A DNA stretch of 38,602 nucleotides from Rhodococcus sp. (in: high G+C Gram-positive bacteria). Its GTDB lineage: Bacteria > Actinomycetota > Actinomycetes > Mycobacteriales > Mycobacteriaceae. Positions 26,634-34,079 of the stretch are shown here, piece by piece; the stretch's first letter is position 1; every line of letters begins with the position of its first letter. A model generated the notes under the pieces. The model did not search any database and was not told the origin of the DNA. It worked only from the letters and a program-made list of their open reading frames with translations. The position numbers and the translations under genes were made by a program. The stretch spans positions 1 through 38,602 of the forward strand of contig SEEV01000150.1 in assembly GCA_004211695.1 (NCBI GenBank), given 5' to 3'.

Positions 26634-26981
26634 TCAGGTGCTCGTTCGGTTCCGCCGCGCGCGGGCCAGGAGCCAGAACAGGCCACCCGCGAAAACGAAC
26701 GTCGCGGTCGCGCCGATCACTCCGGCAACCCCGGTGAGATGCGGCCGTCCTGCCACCGTGTAGTCGGCGAGCGGCGAATCCGACAGGTGGTGGGCGGACG
26801 CGTTCTGGGCGATGCAGTCGCCCACGAGCGTCTCCCCGGTATCGGTCTCCACCGTGTCGCACCCCCGTGTGGTCGCCGCGTCCAGACCGTCCGGGCTCGA
26901 GCTGGCGAGGTACGAGACGGCACCGGCGACGAGCAGCGCCACCAGCGCGAAACCGACCAGGAAGCGGCGGAGGGAGATCAT
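26634..26981 (-). CDS. CbiN-like auxiliary component fused to a PDGLE-type tail
   Basis: A 115-residue protein with two spans, about 7-26 (FLVGFALVALLVAGAVSYLA) and near 85-105 (GVAGVIGATATFVFAGGLFWLLA). The external loop begins S-S-S-P-D-G-L-D, the motif of the PDGLE domain that replaces or accompanies CbiN/NikN in ECF nickel/cobalt systems. The ATG overlaps the cbiM stop (ATGA). It should sit beside CbiM and assist metal loading. The PDGLE motif makes either metal possible. Confidence 0.87.
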   Translation of the reverse strand: MISLRRFLVGFALVALLVAGAVSYLASSSPDGLDAATTRGCDTVETDTGETLVGDCIAQNASAHHLSDSPLADYTVAGRPHLTGVAGVIGATATFVFAGGLFWLLARARRNRTST

Positions 26982-27673
26982 GCCCGCACCTCCGCTCGCC
27001 GCGGTGCCGTCCGCAGCAGGTACACGAGGTCGGGTCGCGTCTTCGCGACGGCGGTCACGGTGACGGCGGTGATGAGGCCCTCCCCGATACCGATCAGCAC
27101 GTGCGCCCCCAGCATGTAGGCCGACACCGCACCCAGCGACGTCGAGTCGGCGGACGCGGCCTGACCGCCGATCGCGTACTCCAGCACGAAGCCCATCGAC
27201 GCGGCGACGGTGCCGCACAGGGCCGCGGCGAACGCGAGCCCGCCGAGGACTCGGACGTCGATTCGCTCCCGGCGTGTGACGAGCGGACGCAGCGCCACCG
27301 CGACCCCGTAGCCGACCACCACCCCGATGATCGCCATGTTGGTGATGTTCGCCCCCAGCGCTGTCAGCCCGCCGTCGGCGAACAGCAGGGCCTGCACGAT
27401 CAGCACGATCGAGACGCACAGCATGCCGGTGAAGGGGCCGACGAGGATCGCGGCGAGCGCGCCACCGAGGAGGTGTCCGCTCACACCGGGGAGGATCGGG
27501 AAGTTGACCATCTGGACCGCGAAGATGAACGCCGCCACGAGGCCGGCCATCGGCGCGGTGCGTTCGTCGAGTTCGGACCGCGCGCGCCAGGCGGCAACCG
27601 ACAGTCCCAGCACGGCGACGACGACGAACAGGAGTGAGGTCGGCGCGTCGATCAAGCCGTCGCTCATGTGCAT
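26978..27673 (-). CDS. cbiM: CbiM substrate-binding membrane component
   Basis: A 231-residue polytopic membrane protein opening with M-H-M-S-D-G-L-I-D. In this family Met1-His2 and a later His chelate Co2+ or Ni2+ at the extracellular face. The motifs M-V-N-F-P-I-L-P-G-V-S-G-H-L-L-G-G and G-A-N-I-T-N-M are characteristic. ATG 27673 is given because metal binding needs the free Met-His end. However, GGAGGAG sits 5 bases before an in-frame GTG at 27688, which would add five residues (V-E-P-V-A), so the true start is open. A palindromic operator is just upstream. Confidence 0.92.
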   Translation of the reverse strand: MHMSDGLIDAPTSLLFVVVAVLGLSVAAWRARSELDERTAPMAGLVAAFIFAVQMVNFPILPGVSGHLLGGALAAILVGPFTGMLCVSIVLIVQALLFADGGLTALGANITNMAIIGVVVGYGVAVALRPLVTRRERIDVRVLGGLAFAAALCGTVAASMGFVLEYAIGGQAASADSTSLGAVSAYMLGAHVLIGIGEGLITAVTVTAVAKTRPDLVYLLRTAPRRAEVRA

Positions 27674-27735
27674 CGCTACGGGTTCCACGGCGTCTCCTCC
27701 GGCCGGCAGCTGTCCTTCGGAGTCTAGTTTCTCGT

Positions 27736-27759
27736 ATGAACACTTGAACAGGTGTTCAT
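27736..27759. promoter_or_regulatory. Candidate metal-sensor operator upstream of cbiMNQO
   Basis: ATGAACAC (27736-27743) and GTGTTCAT (27752-27759) are exact inverse arms. Inside, TGAACA-GG-TGTTCA (27745-27758) is a tighter 6-2-6 palindrome. TGAACA/TGTTCA half-sites are typical of ArsR/SmtB metal sensors. It lies 63 bases before the ATG of cbiM, within the only intergenic gap of the transporter operon. Confidence 0.65.
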
Positions 27760-27798
27760 GGATGGCGTCGCGGAACGAGATCGAGTGCAACCGACGGG

Positions 27799-28725
27799 TC
27801 AGTGCCAGCTGTGGTCGACGAGTGCCGTGCGGGGACCGAACTTGGGTTTGACGGCCTGCCCGCTCACCTCCAGCAGCCGCACCGCCCGATGGCGATGGGG
27901 CCGGAGCGGAGCCAGGTACTCCACCATCTCGGCGTCGTCGAGGGGCTTGCCGAGCAACGACCATCCCACCATCGCGGCCAGGTGATAGTCGCCGACGGAC
28001 AGGGCGTCGGGGTCGCCGAGCGCGCGTTGCGACACCTCCGCGGCAGTCCAGATCCCGACGCCCCGAACGGACATCAGCCGACGGTTCGCCTCCTCGCGGG
28101 GGAGGTCGACGATCTTCTCGAGCCGGTCGGCGACCTGCGCGCAGCGGACGATCGTGCGGGACCGCGCGGGGTCGACGTTGGCGCGATGGAACTCCCACGA
28201 CGGGACCCGCCGCCACACGTCCGCGGTCGGGGGCAGCCGCATCCCGTCCGGGGCGGGGCCGGGCGCGGGCCCGCCGAACTTCCACACGAGCCGCCGCCAC
28301 GACGCAAATGCCGCGATGCCGTGCACCCGCTGCTCGAGGATCGCGGGCACGAGCGCCTCCATCACCCGGTCGGTGCGGCCCAGGCGCAGGTGCGGGAATC
28401 GGCGGTGCGCCTCGACGAGGATCGGATGATCGGGGGCGAAGTCCTCGCACTCGTCGTGGTCGCCGACGAGGCGCCCGAGTCCGGCGGCCAACTCCGGTGC
28501 GCCGTCACCCCAGGCCTGACACCGCACGGTGTGCCGATCGGTCTGGGTGAGGCGGTACGTGACCGGACCCGACTTCTGCACCGACGTCCGCCAGATCGAG
28601 CCGTCGGCTGCTCGCCGGTGGCAGGGATCGCCCTTGCCGCGCTGCAGAGGCTGCACCGTCATCGCGACGTCCAGGGGACGCCGCGCGGTCACGGTGGTCT
28701 CGACCACCTCGAGCGAAGCCGTCAT
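27799..28725 (-). CDS. AlkA-like DNA-3-methyladenine glycosylase
   Basis: A 308-residue HhH-GPD protein. The helix-hairpin-helix is at about 217-230 (LMSVRGVGIWTAAE), and the catalytic Asp is 246 in A-L-S-V-G-D-Y-H-L, where the family has F-P-x-x-D-x-x-L. It removes alkylated bases such as 3-methyladenine in base-excision repair. There is no Cys cluster for an iron-sulfur centre. ATG 28725 is chosen: homology begins at about residue 5, while the longer frame overlaps the divergent RNase H gene. It is divergent from RNase HI (73 bases apart) and upstream of cbiM. Confidence 0.88.
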   Translation of the reverse strand: MTASLEVVETTVTARRPLDVAMTVQPLQRGKGDPCHRRAADGSIWRTSVQKSGPVTYRLTQTDRHTVRCQAWGDGAPELAAGLGRLVGDHDECEDFAPDHPILVEAHRRFPHLRLGRTDRVMEALVPAILEQRVHGIAAFASWRRLVWKFGGPAPGPAPDGMRLPPTADVWRRVPSWEFHRANVDPARSRTIVRCAQVADRLEKIVDLPREEANRRLMSVRGVGIWTAAEVSQRALGDPDALSVGDYHLAAMVGWSLLGKPLDDAEMVEYLAPLRPHRHRAVRLLEVSGQAVKPKFGPRTALVDHSWH

Positions 28726-28798
28726 CGAATGCAGCGTATTCGACCGTGAGGGCGACCGCTTCCGGCGGCTGTCGGAGCGCGCACGTAAAGTCCCAGCA

Positions 28799-29326
28799 AT
28801 GATCATCGTGAGTACCGACGGATCCTGCCTCCGCAACCCCGGTGGGGCGATCGGCTGGGCATGGGTCAATCACGAGGGTCCCAGCCAATCGGGTGGCGAG
28901 CCCTCCGGGACCAATCAGATCGCCGAGCTGCGCGCGCTGCTCGAAGCGATCACCGCGCATCCCGGGGCCGATCCGCTCCTCATCGAGTCCGATTCCCAGT
29001 ACGCCATCAAGTGCGCGTCGGAGTGGCTGCCCGGATGGAAGCGCAAGGGCTGGAAGACGGCGGCCGGCGCCCCCGTCAAGAACCTCGCGCTGGTGCAGTC
29101 CATCGACCGCGCCATCAACGAACGTCCCGGCCCCGTGCGGTTCCGCTGGGTCCGGGGGCACGTCGGCAACCATTACAACGAGATGGCGGACGTCCTCGCC
29201 GGCGAGGCGGCCCGGGCCGTCGCATCCGGAACGGCCGCACCGGCGCCGGTCGCGACCCCCGCGCCGGCACCGGCGGCCGTCGCTCCGTCCACTCCCGAGG
29301 CCGAGGACGCGTTCACGCTGTTCTGA
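28799..29326 (+). CDS. rnhA: Ribonuclease HI with an Ala/Pro tail
   Basis: A 175-residue RNase HI. The catalytic set Asp7 (VSTDGSCLRNPGG), Glu43 (NQIAELRALLEA), Asp65 (IESDSQYAIK) and Asp131 is complete, and His121 lies in R-G-H-V-G-N. The basic substrate handle W-K-R-K-G-W-K-T is present. After about 140 the protein continues as a 35-residue Ala/Pro-rich tail ending D-A-F-T-L-F, which could be a partner-binding peptide. ATG 28799 follows an AlkA-like gene in the opposite direction. The ribosome site is weak. Confidence 0.93.
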   Translation: MIIVSTDGSCLRNPGGAIGWAWVNHEGPSQSGGEPSGTNQIAELRALLEAITAHPGADPLLIESDSQYAIKCASEWLPGWKRKGWKTAAGAPVKNLALVQSIDRAINERPGPVRFRWVRGHVGNHYNEMADVLAGEAARAVASGTAAPAPVATPAPAPAAVAPSTPEAEDAFTLF

Positions 29327-29387
29327 GTCCGCCCCCCGTTCGCATCTGCCGGTGCTCCGTGTCCGGCACCTGTCGAGGAGAAGCCAG

Positions 29388-30263
29388 TTGACCGAGGATC
29401 TGCGGGTGCGGGAGTTCTGGCGTGCGCTGGGACTGCCCGGCATCATCGACGTCCACACCCATTTCATGCCCGCGAACGTGATGGAGAAGGTGTGGGGCTA
29501 CTTCGACGCCGTCGGCCCCCTCACCGGGCGTGAATGGCCGATCCACTACCGGCACGAAGAAGACGTCCGCGTCGAACACCTCCGCGGGTTCGGCGTCCGG
29601 CGGTTCACGTCGATGATCTACCCCCACAAGCCGGACATGGCCGCATGGCTCAACCAGTGGTCGGTCGAATTCGCCCAGCAGACCCCCGACTGCCTGCGGA
29701 CGTCCACGTTCTATCCGGAGGAGTCCGCGGCCGGGTACGTCGCCGAGGCGATCGAGTCGGGCACGCGCGTCTTCAAGTCCCACATCCAGGTGGGGCAGTA
29801 CTCACCCAACGATCCGCTCCTCGACCCCGTGTGGGGTGCGCTGCAGGAGTCGGGTGTCCCGACCGTCATCCACTGCGGGTCGGGCCCGGCGCCCGGCACG
29901 TACACCGGGCCCGGACCTATCGCCGAGCTGCTGTCGCGGTACCCGAGACTCCACCTGATCATCGCGCACATGGGTCTGCCGGAGTACCGGGAATTCCTGG
30001 ACCTGGCCGGCAAGTACCCCAACGTGTACCTCGACACCACGATGGCGTTCACGGACTACACCGAAGCGGCCACACCGTTTCCCCGCGACGAGGTCCACCG
30101 GCTGGCCGATCTGCAGGAGCGGATCGTGTTCGGCAGCGACTTCCCGAACATCCCGTATCCCTACCTGGACGCGCTCGAGGGTCTCACCCGATTCGATCTC
30201 GGTGAGCCGTGGCTGCGGGCGGTCTGCCACGACAACGCGGCACGGTTGTTCGCGATCGACTGA
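29388..30263 (+). CDS. Amidohydrolase family 2 protein
   Basis: A 291-residue TIM-barrel metal hydrolase/decarboxylase. Metal ligands are His23-x-His25 (IIDVHTHFMP), His162 (VIHCGSG), His194 (IIAHMG) and Asp251 (VFGSDFPN). Lys130 lies near a strand end but not in a clear carboxylated-Lys context. The family includes ACMSD-type decarboxylases and lactone hydrolases; the substrate is unknown. The start is TTG 29388, supported by GAGGAG 7 bases upstream and by a position 61 bases after RNase HI. The longer frame upstream overlaps RNase HI in another frame. Confidence 0.88.
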   Translation: MTEDLRVREFWRALGLPGIIDVHTHFMPANVMEKVWGYFDAVGPLTGREWPIHYRHEEDVRVEHLRGFGVRRFTSMIYPHKPDMAAWLNQWSVEFAQQTPDCLRTSTFYPEESAAGYVAEAIESGTRVFKSHIQVGQYSPNDPLLDPVWGALQESGVPTVIHCGSGPAPGTYTGPGPIAELLSRYPRLHLIIAHMGLPEYREFLDLAGKYPNVYLDTTMAFTDYTEAATPFPRDEVHRLADLQERIVFGSDFPNIPYPYLDALEGLTRFDLGEPWLRAVCHDNAARLFAID

Positions 30264-30280
30264 CGCTCTCGGCTGCCGCG

Positions 30281-30463
30281 TCAGGACAGATCGCGGAACG
30301 TCATCACGAAGCCGGCCATCGCGGCGAGGACGGCCAGGACGTAGACCGGCACCTGCACCCAGACGGGGGCGGTGCGGTTCACGATCATCGCCGCCGCCAT
30401 CGCGACGACGATGAGCACCACACCGTAGAACGGGGTGCGCTGCGGGTGGTCGCCTCGTGCCAT
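30281..30463 (-). CDS. Small two-span membrane protein
   Basis: A 60-residue frame with a basic start (MARGDHPQR), two membrane spans at about 13-28 (YGVVLIVVAMAAAMIV) and 34-53 (VWVQVPVYVLAVLAAMAGFV) and a short tail T-F-R-D-L-S. It converges with the amidohydrolase and lies 28 bases upstream of the end of the ABC ATPase. Not recognised. The clean hairpin topology makes it a plausible gene. Confidence 0.6.
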   Translation of the reverse strand: MARGDHPQRTPFYGVVLIVVAMAAAMIVNRTAPVWVQVPVYVLAVLAAMAGFVMTFRDLS

Positions 30464-30491
30464 GCGATCCAGTGTGCACCGCGATCGGCGG

Positions 30492-31298
30492 CTACCCGAC
30501 CGCCTCGGGGACCCGCGTCTGCGCGACCCATCGGCCGCGTTGCCGGGTGATCTCGATGGGGTGGTCGAAGCATTCGCTGATGTGTTCAGTGGTGAGGACG
30601 TCCGCGACGTGGCCTCGAGCGATCACCCGGCCGTCGCGGATGAGGACGGCGTGGGTCGTGGTGGTGGGGATTTCCTCGAGGTGATGGGTGACGAGGATGC
30701 TGGCGAGGCTCGGGTAGCGTTCGCGCAGTTCGTCGAGTGCGGTGAGGAGTTGTTCTCGCGCAGCGAGATCGAGGCCGGTGGCGGGTTCGTCGAGCAGGAG
30801 GAGCTGGGGTTCCGCCATCAGGGCCCGTGCGATCAGGGCCCGGCCGCGTTCGCCCTGGGACAGATTGGGCCACAGGGCGTCCGTGTGCTTCTGCATGCCG
30901 AGGGAGGCGATCAGTTCGTCGGCGCGGGCGATCTGCTCCGGGGACGGTGTCCACCGCGGCACGAACTCGGGTGTGTTGGTGAGTCCGGTGAGCACGACGT
31001 CGCGGACGGTCAGCGGTGCGTCGATGCGGTGCCGCGGGTTGACGTGCCCGATGTGGGCGCGCAACTCGCGCATGTCGACCCGGCCCAGCCGGTGGCCGAG
31101 CACGTGGACGGTGCCGTGTGTGGGGTGTGCGAAGGCGCCGAGCATGCTCAGGAGTGTGCTTTTGCCTGCACCGTTCGCGCCGAGCAGCACCCAGTGCTGT
31201 CCGCGTTCGATGCGGAGGGTGATGTCGCTGAGCAGATACCGTCCGCTCCGCACGAGGTCGACGTGCTCGATGCTGACGACCGAATCCGGGGTGGTCAC
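30492..31298 (-). CDS. Lone ABC ATPase of the ModF/YlmA type
   Basis: A 268-residue single-domain ABC ATPase: Walker A GANGAGKS (40-47), signature L-S-Q-G-E-R-G-R (146-153, Q-G-E replacing G-G-Q as in the ModF/YlmA group), Walker B LLLLDEPATGLDL and switch His in VTHHLEEI. No permease or binding protein is next to it. Members are annotated with metal or oxyanion uptake on slender evidence. GTG 31296-31298 overlaps the TGA that would end the upstream regulator (GTGA), suggesting an original two-gene operon with a FadR-type regulator. Confidence 0.88.
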   Translation of the reverse strand: MTTPDSVVSIEHVDLVRSGRYLLSDITLRIERGQHWVLLGANGAGKSTLLSMLGAFAHPTHGTVHVLGHRLGRVDMRELRAHIGHVNPRHRIDAPLTVRDVVLTGLTNTPEFVPRWTPSPEQIARADELIASLGMQKHTDALWPNLSQGERGRALIARALMAEPQLLLLDEPATGLDLAAREQLLTALDELRERYPSLASILVTHHLEEIPTTTTHAVLIRDGRVIARGHVADVLTTEHISECFDHPIEITRQRGRWVAQTRVPEAVG

Positions 31299-31779
31299 TG
31301 ATTTTCGCCTTTCCGCAGTATCGACATGGTCGGATCGAGGTTGGCGGCCGTCGCGGCGACGCGGTCGACTCGGTGGTGCTGTCGTGGCGGGCCGACAGTT
31401 GCGCGCGCAGACGTCGAAGATCCTCGGGGCGTACGCGTTCCGCGGCGAGCCGGGCCGCCTCGATCTCGAGGGCGCGCCGCACCTCGTACACCTCGAGCAG
31501 CCGGGCGCGGCGCAGCAGCTTCTCGAGCCCGGCGCCGCCGGTGGGTGGCCGGGCGACGAACGTGCCGACGCCGTGCCGGACGTCGAGCAGTCCGTCGCGG
31601 GCGAGCAGTCGAACGGCCTCGCGCACGGACGAACGGCCGACACCCAGTTCGGCGGCCAGTTCGGCTTCGCTGGGGATGCGACTGCCGAGCGTCCACTTGC
31701 CGTCGCGGATCCACGCGGTGAGGAGTTCCTCGAGCTGGGGGACCAGCGGTCCGCTGCGGAGGGTGTGGCGTCCGGGCAT
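31295..31779 (-). pseudogene. Broken GntR/FadR-family regulator
   Basis: Frame from ATG 31779: an intact GntR winged helix (about 12-75, IPSEAELAAELGVGRSSVREAVRLLARDGLL) and the first FCD helices (LEVYEVRRALEIEAARLAAERV) to about residue 132. After that the frame turns to noise and reads on through the ATPase gene. In the next frame the sequence VAATAANLDPTMSIL, ending at TGA 31295-31297, looks like the normal last helix of an FCD domain. An internal deletion with a frame change near 31360-31385 therefore appears to have removed most of the ligand and metal site. A shortened DNA-binding protein could still be made. Confidence 0.7.
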
Positions 31780-31794
31780 GCGGCGACGCTAACA

Positions 31795-31818
31795 CAGTCC
31801 TCAGACGTCTGAGGACTG
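31795..31818. promoter_or_regulatory. 24-bp perfect palindrome, likely FadR-type operator
   Basis: Bases 31795-31818 are fully self-complementary; the left arm is CAGTCCTCAGAC and the centre is GACGTC. It lies 15 bases from the start of the broken GntR regulator and 54 bases before the PPOX gene. TCAGACGTCTGA-like cores are common operators of FadR-type regulators, so it fits an autoregulatory site of the divergent promoter. Confidence 0.7.
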
Positions 31819-31872
31819 ACCCGGGCCTATGGTGAATCGGAAAGGACCACCGCAGCAGAGGAGAGGTGCGCC

Positions 31873-32334
31873 ATGGCCGTCGCCACCGCAGACCGCGTCA
31901 CGCGGGAAGAATTGCTCGACTTCGTCCGACCGCGACATCACAGCGTCCTGATCACCCGGAAGCGGTCCGGAGGCCTGCAGATCTCCCCGGTCACGTCGGG
32001 ACTCGACGAGGAGGGGCGGATCGTCGTCTCCACCTACCCGCAGCGCGCCAAGGCCGCGAACGTGCGACACGACTCCGCCGTGAGCGTGTGCGTGCTCTCC
32101 GACGAGTTCAACGGCGCCTACGTCCAGATCGACGGCACGGCCGAGGTGCTGGACATGCCCGACGCGCTCGAGCCGCTGGTGGAGTACTTCCGTGGCATCT
32201 CCGGGGAGCACCCCGATTGGGACGAGTACCGGGACGCCATGCGGAAGCAGAACAAGAGCCTCATCCGGATCACCATCGACGAATGGGGACCCATCGCGAC
32301 CGGTGGCTTCCCGCCGGATGCCGATCGCGGATAG
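31873..32334 (+). CDS. PPOX-class, probable F420-dependent oxidoreductase
   Basis: A 153-residue split-barrel protein of the pyridoxamine-phosphate-oxidase-like superfamily: H-H-S-V-L-I-T near the start, Q-I-S-P-V-T-S-G-L-D-E-E-G-R-I-V-V-S-T, R-A-K-A-A-N-V-R-H-D (the conserved phosphate-binding area) and V-Q-I-D-G-T-A-E-V. Actinobacterial members of this type bind F420 (or FMN/haem) and reduce small substrates. ATG 31873 has GAGAGG about 8 bases upstream. It is divergent from the broken regulator and shares the palindromic promoter region. Confidence 0.85.
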   Translation: MAVATADRVTREELLDFVRPRHHSVLITRKRSGGLQISPVTSGLDEEGRIVVSTYPQRAKAANVRHDSAVSVCVLSDEFNGAYVQIDGTAEVLDMPDALEPLVEYFRGISGEHPDWDEYRDAMRKQNKSLIRITIDEWGPIATGGFPPDADRG

Positions 32335-32358
32335 GTCCCGTCACCGCACTCCAGTGGT

Positions 32359-32387
32359 GTTAGCAATCACTGTGCTATTTTGCTAAC
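32359..32387. promoter_or_regulatory. Inverted repeat in the phasin-like gene promoter
   Basis: GTTAGCAA (32359-32366) and TTGCTAAC (32380-32387) are exact inverse copies 13 bases apart in an A+T-rich patch that ends 24 bases before the ATG. It probably overlaps the core promoter. A likely reader is the XRE regulator encoded nearby. Confidence 0.6.
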
Positions 32388-32411
32388 GACTCAGCCGCGA
32401 AGGAGACCGTC

Positions 32412-32681
32412 ATGACCACCCCCACCCCGAATCCCAAGTCCACCAACGCGAAGACGGACGCCAAGTCCGTCGGCTCGCAGTTCGTCGACGCCGCCAAGAA
32501 GGCAGGCAACCTGTCGCTGGACACATACGAGAAGGCCCTCGAGAGCAGCCTCGACTTCCACACGAACCTCGGCGACGCGAGCAGCTTCGAGTGGATCGGT
32601 ACCGTCACCCGCGCCCAGGCCACGCTCGTGCGGGATGTGAGCGCCGCGGCGACGTCGGCGGCCCGTGAACTGCTGAAGTAA
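32412..32681 (+). CDS. Phasin-like small granule protein
   Basis: An 89-residue, almost wholly helical protein: a polar Thr/Pro/Lys start, then S-Q-F-V-D-A-A-K-K-A-G-N-L-S-L-D-T-Y-E-K-A-L and E-W-I-G-T-V-T-R-A-Q-A-T-L-V-R-D-V. The amphipathic pattern and S-L-D-T-Y-E-K-A-L match the phasin style of granule- or lipid-body-coating proteins, and a PHA synthase lies 1.4 kb away. GAAGGAGA precedes the ATG, and a strong hairpin ends the gene. The name is by pattern and context; it is shorter than most phasins. Confidence 0.75.
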   Translation: MTTPTPNPKSTNAKTDAKSVGSQFVDAAKKAGNLSLDTYEKALESSLDFHTNLGDASSFEWIGTVTRAQATLVRDVSAAATSAARELLK

Positions 32682-32693
32682 GCCGCGCGACCC

Positions 32694-32736
32694 CGATCGC
32701 CCACGGCCGTTCCCCGACGGACGCCGTGGGCGATCG
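32694..32736 (+). terminator. Hairpin terminator after the phasin-like gene
   Basis: Perfect 14-bp arms CGATCGCCCACGGC (32694-32707) and its inverse (32723-32736) around a 15-base loop, 12 bases after the stop. Confidence 0.8.
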
Positions 32737-32829
32737 CCGTCCGGTCCGTCCCGACGCCTCATGGCATTTCGCATCGTCGACGGCGTCGCCACGGCTGGAC
32801 GTGAGAATCCGTCGACGGCGGGGGACCTG

Positions 32830-33225
32830 TCAGTCGTCGACGTCTGAGTCGTCGCCCGCCGCCGGCCTTCCCCGCTTGCGCTTGCCGCGGGTGACCTCAC
32901 GGAACGCCTCGTACATTTCCCTGAGGGCCTTGCGCTGTGCGTTCGTCAGGTCGGGGTCCCGATCGATCGCGGTGACGACCCCGGACTCGGCTCGAGGTTC
33001 GATCGGGAGCTGCCCGAGCAGCATGTCGGTCGACATCTGCAGATGCTCGGCGATCGCGTCGAGCACGCGTTCGCTCGGCTCGCGGAGATTGCGCTCGATC
33101 TGGGAGAGGTAGGGATTGGAGATGCCGACCATCGCGGCGAACTGCCGCATCGGGAGCTCGGCCAGCTCCCGCTGTCTCCTGATCAGTTCCCCCAGGGTGC
33201 GATAGCGCGCTTCCTCGTCGACCAC
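32830..33225 (-). CDS. XRE-family regulator of the PHA/lipid-body locus
   Basis: A 131-residue regulator with one helix-turn-helix at about 12-65 (LGELIRRQRELAELPMRQFAAMVGISNPYLSQIERNLREPSERVLDAIAEHL) written here in parts: R-Q-F-A-A-M-V-G-I-S-N-P-Y-L-S-Q-I-E. The C-terminus is helical and ends K-R-K-R-G-R-P-A then acidic D-D-S-D-V-D-D. It resembles mycobacterial Rv0474 and the rhodococcal lipid-droplet regulator next to heparin-binding-type proteins. GTG 33225 is used; its ribosome site is poor. It lies 9 bases after the MaoC gene on the same strand, and between the phasin-like and PHA synthase genes, so control of those is likely. Confidence 0.85.
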   Translation of the reverse strand: MVDEEARYRTLGELIRRQRELAELPMRQFAAMVGISNPYLSQIERNLREPSERVLDAIAEHLQMSTDMLLGQLPIEPRAESGVVTAIDRDPDLTNAQRKALREMYEAFREVTRGKRKRGRPAAGDDSDVDD

Positions 33226-33234
33226 TCCATCAGG

Positions 33235-33732
33235 TTAACCGGCGAGGAATCGGAGCAGCATCTCCGCGACGCAGACAGGACGGCTTCCGCCCGCCACTTC
33301 GAAGGTGAGGGCGATGGTGGCCTGATATCCGCCGGTGCACGGCTCGACCGCCACGAGGTCTGCGACCGCGCTCAGTATCGAATTCACCGGAACGGGTGCC
33401 GGAAACCGCACCTTGTTCAGCCCGTAGTTGACGACCTGGTCGCAGTCGGCGACCTCGAAGATCTCCCACAGCAGGGGGACCGCGAGCGAGAGCGTGAGGT
33501 ATCCGTGCGCGATCGTGGTGCCGAACGGGCCGGTCCGCGCACGATCACGGTCGACGTGAATCCACTGGCGGTCGTTCGTGGCCTCGCCGAAGGTGTCGAT
33601 GCGATCCTGCGTGACCACGATCGTCCCGGACGAGCCCAGTCGGGTACCGACCAACGCCGGCAGGTCCGCCATCGTGACACTGCGTGCCGGTCTGTGGGTG
33701 GTGACACCTGCCGCGGAAGTGGATGCGTTCAT
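33235..33732 (-). CDS. MaoC-family (R)-enoyl-CoA hydratase, PhaJ-like
   Basis: A 165-residue single hot-dog-fold protein. The hydratase dyad is Asp54 and His59 (ATNDRQWIHVD), followed by F-G-T-T-I-A-H-G-Y-L-T-L. PhaJ-type enzymes give (R)-3-hydroxyacyl-CoA, the monomer used by PHA synthase, and this gene is divergent from phaC. The same fold also occurs in general MaoC hydratases, so the PhaJ role is contextual. ATG 33730-33732. Upstream of and probably co-transcribed with the XRE gene. Confidence 0.88.
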   Translation of the reverse strand: MNASTSAAGVTTHRPARSVTMADLPALVGTRLGSSGTIVVTQDRIDTFGEATNDRQWIHVDRDRARTGPFGTTIAHGYLTLSLAVPLLWEIFEVADCDQVVNYGLNKVRFPAPVPVNSILSAVADLVAVEPCTGGYQATIALTFEVAGGSRPVCVAEMLLRFLAG

Positions 33733-34079
33733 GGTTCCCCGTCGATGAATGGGTGAATTTCTTCCGGCATCACCCGCGGAGATCGGACACTAACGCACAC
33801 CGCCGGCTTCGTGCGAATTGATCCCACACTCTTTCCCGTGCCCCCACGGTGTCGCATGCTTGTGTCCCGCGACGCGAAAAAAGGTACCGCTGACGGAATT
33901 TCGATCAAGAATTCGCCTCGTGTTTCCATTTTCGACATATCTGCCAAAATGTCGAAAATGATCTTGCTCGAAATTTTTCATTACGCGCGGGTAACCATTA
34001 TTGGTGTTTATGATCCGGTCTACACCGGACGAATCCCCGCGACGGGGTGACGGGTCCAGGTGCAGACAGAGGAGAACCG
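33733..34079. promoter_or_regulatory. Divergent promoter region with a 12-bp inverted repeat
   Basis: The region between the MaoC and PHA synthase genes is A+T-rich at its centre, unlike its surroundings. CATTTTCGACAT (33927-33938) and its exact inverse ATGTCGAAAATG (33949-33960) are separated by 10 bases. The repeat lies 120 bases before the synthase start and should be a regulator site controlling one or both directions. A +1 cannot be set from sequence alone. Confidence 0.65.

Noticed and set aside
27674-27798. Cobalamin riboswitch upstream of cbiM
   Set aside because: The gap is only about 125 bases, with no visible B12-box-like core; a palindromic operator is present instead.
30586-31779. 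A 397-residue regulator-ATPase fusion protein
   Set aside because: After about residue 132 the frame is Arg/Pro/His-rich noise reading the ATPase gene out of frame.
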